Source: Antitrichia curtipendula (Eukaryota > Streptophyta > Bryopsida > Hypnales > Leucodontaceae). Taken from it: 64,000 nt of DNA. How positions within the stretch are numbered: position 1 is the stretch's first letter; every line of letters begins with the position of its first letter. Shown piece by piece: positions 61,042 to 64,000 of the stretch. The stretch covers positions 5,208,001-5,272,000 of the forward strand of contig OX579637.1 of NCBI GenBank assembly GCA_951230915.1, written 5' to 3'. A model generated the notes under the pieces. It had not been told where the DNA came from and did no database searches. It worked only from the letters and a program-made list of their open reading frames with translations. A program made the position numbers and the translations under genes.

Positions 61042-64000
61042 CCGCAATATGCTAGTTTCATTACACAAATGAGATACTAAAAGAAGACCCCATCCCCTGT
61101 ACTTTGGGGATCCAAATTCAAATGTCATGAAATTTGTTGGCCATTTCACAAGTTCAAAAAACTGTACAAGTTGTAAATAATCCCCACATGAAGAATCCAT
61201 GTGGGGATTCCATTCTTGCCGCAATATGCTAGTTTAATTACACAAATGAGATACTAAAAGAATTCCCCATCCCCTGTACTTTGAGGATCGAAATTCAAAT
61301 GTCATAGAATTTGTTGTCCATTTCACGAGTTCAAAAAACTGAACAAGTTGTAAATAATTTCCACATGTAGAATCCATGTGGGGATTCCATTCTTGCCGCA
61401 ATATGCTAGTTTTATTATGTGAATGAAATATTAAAAGAATTCGCCATGCCCTGTACTCTGGGGATCTAAATTCAAATGTCATAGAATTTGTTGGCCATTT
61501 GACAAGTTCAAAAAAATGTACAAGTTGTAAACAATCCCCACATGTTGAATCTATGTCGAGATTCCATTCTTGCCGCAATATGCTAATTTTATTATGTGAA
61601 TGAAATATTAAAAGAATTCGCCATGCCTTGTACTTTAGGGATCCAAATTCAAATGTCATGGAATTTGTTGGCCATTTGACGAGTTCAAAAAAATGTACAA
61701 GTTGTAAATAATTCCCACATGTAGAGTCCATGTGGGGATTCCATTCTTGCCGCAATATGCTAGTTTTATTATGTGAATGAAATATTAAAAGTATTCGCTT
61801 TCCCTGTACTCAGGGTATCCAAATTTAAATGACATAGAATTTGTTGGCCATTTGACGAGTTCAAAAAAATGTACAAGTTGTAAATAATTTCCACATGTAG
61901 AATCCATGTGGAGATTCCATTCTTTCCGCAATATGCTAGTTTCATTACACAAATGAGATACTAAAAGAAGACCCCATCCCCTGTACTTTGGGGATCCAAA
62001 TTCAAATGACATGGAATTTGTTGGCCATTTCACAAGTTCAAAAAAATGAACAAGTTGTAAATAATTTCCACATGTAGAATCCATGTGGGGATTCCATTCT
62101 TGCCGCATTATGCTAGTTTTATTATGTGAATGAAATATTAAAAGAATTCGCCATGCCCTGTACTCTGGGGATCTAAATTCAAATGTCATAGAATTTGTTG
62201 GCCATTTGACAAGTTCAAAAAAATGTACAAGTTGTAAACAATCCCCACATGTTGAATCTATGTCGAGATTCCATTCTTGCCGCAATATGCTAGTTTTATT
62301 ATGTGAATGAAATATTAAAAGAATTCGCCATGCCCTGTACTCTGGGGATCTAAATTCAAATGTCATAGAATTTGTTGGCCATTTGACAAGTTCAAGAAAA
62401 TGTACAAGTTGTAAATAATCCCCACATGAAGAATCCATGTGGGGATTCCATTCTTGCCGCAATATGCTAGTTTAATTACACAAATGAGATACTAAAAGAA
62501 TCCCCCATCCCCTGTACTTTGGGGATCCAAATTCAAATGTCATAGAATTTGGTGGCCATTTCACAAGTTCAAAAAACTGAACAAGTTGTAAATAATTTCC
62601 ACATGTAGAATCCATGCGGAGATTCCATTCTTTCCGCAATATGCTAGTTTTATTATATGAATGAAATATTAAAAGAATTCGCTTTCCCTGTACTCTGGGG
62701 ATCCAAATTCAAATGTCATGGAATTTGTTGGCCATTTGACGAGTTCAAAAAAATGTACAAGTTGTAAATAATTTCCACATGTAGAATCCATGTGGAGATT
62801 CCATTCTTTCCGCAATATGCTAGTTTCATTACACAAATGAGATACTAAGAGAAGACCCCATCCCCTGTACTTTGGGGATCCAAATTCAAATGTCATGGAA
62901 TTTGTTGGCCATTTCACAAGTTCAAAAAACTGTACAAGTTGTGAATAATCCCCACATGTAGAATCCGTGTGGGGATCCATTCTTGCCGCAATATGCTAGT
63001 TTTATTATGTGAATGAAATATTAAAAGAATTCGCTTTCCCTGTACTCTGGGGATCCAAATTCAAATGACATAGAATTTGTTGGCCATTTGACGAGTTCAA
63101 AAAAATGTACAAGTTGTAAATAATTCCCACATGTAGAGTCCATGTGGGGATTCCATTCTTGCCGCAATATGCTAGTTTTATTATATGAATGAAATATTAA
63201 AAGAATTCGCTTTCCCTGTACTCTGGGGATCCAAATTCAAATGACATAGAATTTGTTGGCCATTTGACGAGTTCAAAAAAATGTACAAGTTGTAAATAAT
63301 TCCCACATGTAGAGTCCATGTGGGGATTCCATTCTTGCCGCAATATGCTAGTTTTATTATATGAATGAAATATTAAAAGAATTCGCTTTCCCTGTACTCT
63401 GGGGATCCAAATTCAAATGACATAGAATTTGTTGGCCATTTGACAAGTTCAAAAAAATGTACAAGTTGTAAATAATTTCCACATGTAGAATCCATGTGGA
63501 GATTCCATTTTTGCCGCAATATGCTAGTTTCATTACACAAATGAGATACTAAAAGAAGACCCCATCCCCTGTACTTTGGGGATCCAAATTCAAATGTCAT
63601 GGAATTTGTTGGCCATTTCACAAGTTCAAAAAACTGAACAAGTTGTAAATAATTTCCACATGTAGAATCCATGTGGGGAATCCATTCTTGCCGCAATATG
63701 CTAGTTTTATTATGTGAATGAAATATTAAAAGAATTCGCCATGCCCTGTACTCTGGGGATCCAAATTCAAATGTCATAGAATTTGTTGGCCATTTGACAA
63801 GTTCAAAAAAATGTACAAGTTGTAAACAATCCCCACATGTTGAATCTATGTCGAGATTCCATTCTTGCCGAAATATGCTAATTTTATTATGTGAATGAAA
63901 TATTAAAAGAATTCGCCATGCCTTGTACTTTAGGGATCCAAATTCAAATGTCATGGACTTTGTTGGCCATTTGACGAGTTCAAAAAAATGTACAAGTTGT
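61042..64000. repeat. Irregular satellite to the right window edge
   Basis: B, A, C, E, D, B-headed, C, C and A monomers, then a run of D monomers, B, C and E. The last monomer is cut by the window end at acaagttgt, so the array continues. Two exact copies of one D monomer lie at 63,030-63,205 and 63,206-63,381. Confidence 0.85.
63030..63381. repeat. Two identical adjacent D monomers, 176 bp each
   Basis: Read base by base from ttcgctttccc, 63,030-63,205 and 63,206-63,381 are identical as far as I can see, and a third D monomer follows. This D version has the E-like tail aattcccacatg and tagagtcc instead of tttccacatg and tagaatcc. A similar D-D pair with tactatgggg lies at about 50,838 and 51,014, also 176 bp apart. 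Confidence 0.88.

Larger units (their letters stand above)
1..64000. repeat. Tandem satellite DNA array, 176-177 bp monomer
   Basis: The word ccgcaatatgct, or a one-base variant of it, recurs every 176-177 bp from position 72 to the end, giving about 362 head-to-tail monomers, all in the same orientation. I saw no inversion, foreign insertion or unique stretch. The monomer is AT-rich (one counted copy is 32% GC) and contains GGATCC in most copies, GAATTC in C, D and E types, and an A-tract of 6-7 bases. Both window edges lie inside monomers, so the array extends further on both sides. A nucleosome-scale monomer with higher-order repeats is typical of centromeric or pericentromeric satellites in plants and animals; that function is inferred, not shown. 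I cannot assign the satellite to a named family. Confidence 0.99.

Noticed and set aside
1..64000. CRISPR array or other prokaryotic repeat locus
   Set aside because: Repeats are 176-177 bp and contiguous with no unique spacers, no cas-like genes and a strongly eukaryotic satellite character.
1..64000. Primate alpha satellite, Arabidopsis 178-bp or Brassica 176-bp centromere repeat
   Set aside because: Similar unit length only; none of the sequence words I know from those families appear here.
1..64000. Telomeric repeats, rRNA or tRNA genes within the array
   Set aside because: No TTTAGGG/TTAGGG runs and no tRNA- or rRNA-like segments were seen on either strand.

Overview
The whole 64-kb window is one uninterrupted tandem satellite DNA array. 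The unit is a 176-177 bp monomer, so there are about 362 monomers. I found no unique sequence, transposable element, RNA gene or convincing protein gene. The array runs off both window edges, so its true length exceeds 64 kb. The sequence is AT-rich (I counted 57 G/C in one 176-bp monomer, about 32% GC). A nucleosome-sized monomer organised into higher-order repeats (HORs) is typical of (peri)centromeric heterochromatin of a plant or animal. I do not recognise the family and cannot name the species. It does not resemble the Arabidopsis or Brassica centromere repeats or primate alpha satellite as I know them.

Monomers here are phased on a conserved word, ccgcaatatgct. They fall into about six types, told apart mainly by the first ~75 bp. 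A has tttaattacac and aatccccca. B has tttcattacac, usually with agacccc. C has ttttattatgtg and ccctgtactctgggg. D has ttttattatatg, tcgctttccc and aaatgacat, and is usually 176 bp. E has ctaattttatt and ccttgtacttta. F has gacgggaatga and ggcatggcgtg and is rare. The part from about bp 70 to 110 is nearly invariant. Every type also keeps a dyad (inverted repeat) near its 3' end.

Layout. 1-8,317 holds two copies of a segment 5,301 bp (30 monomers) apart, nearly identical over their first 3 kb. 8,318-12,617 is irregular and is paralogous to 43,720-47,610, about 35.17 kb away. 12,618-15,110 holds a 1,414-bp (8-mer) tandem duplication. 15,976-33,831 is the most regular part, built on an A-C-E-D-B 5-mer HOR of 884 bp. 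Most of it is arranged as 9-mers of 1,591 bp, each equal to two 5-mers minus one monomer, the loss being marked by a hybrid monomer. 33,832-36,849 is irregular. 36,850-40,195 is a 1,590-bp tandem duplication. 42,200-44,215 is a 1,061-bp (6-mer) duplication. 47,611-55,780 returns to 5-mer/9-mer-like organisation, including another 1,590-bp duplication. 55,780-64,000 is mixed, with a 530-bp trimer repeat at 59,627-61,041 and exact single-monomer duplications near 63 kb.

No genes act together here. The long minus-strand open frames (up to 409 codons) arise because 177 is a multiple of three and one minus-strand frame of most monomers has no stop. I treat them as by-products of the tandem repeat. 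What the window does record is satellite turnover by unequal exchange at several scales: single monomers, 3-, 5-, 6-, 8-, 9- and 30-mers, and long-range block copies.
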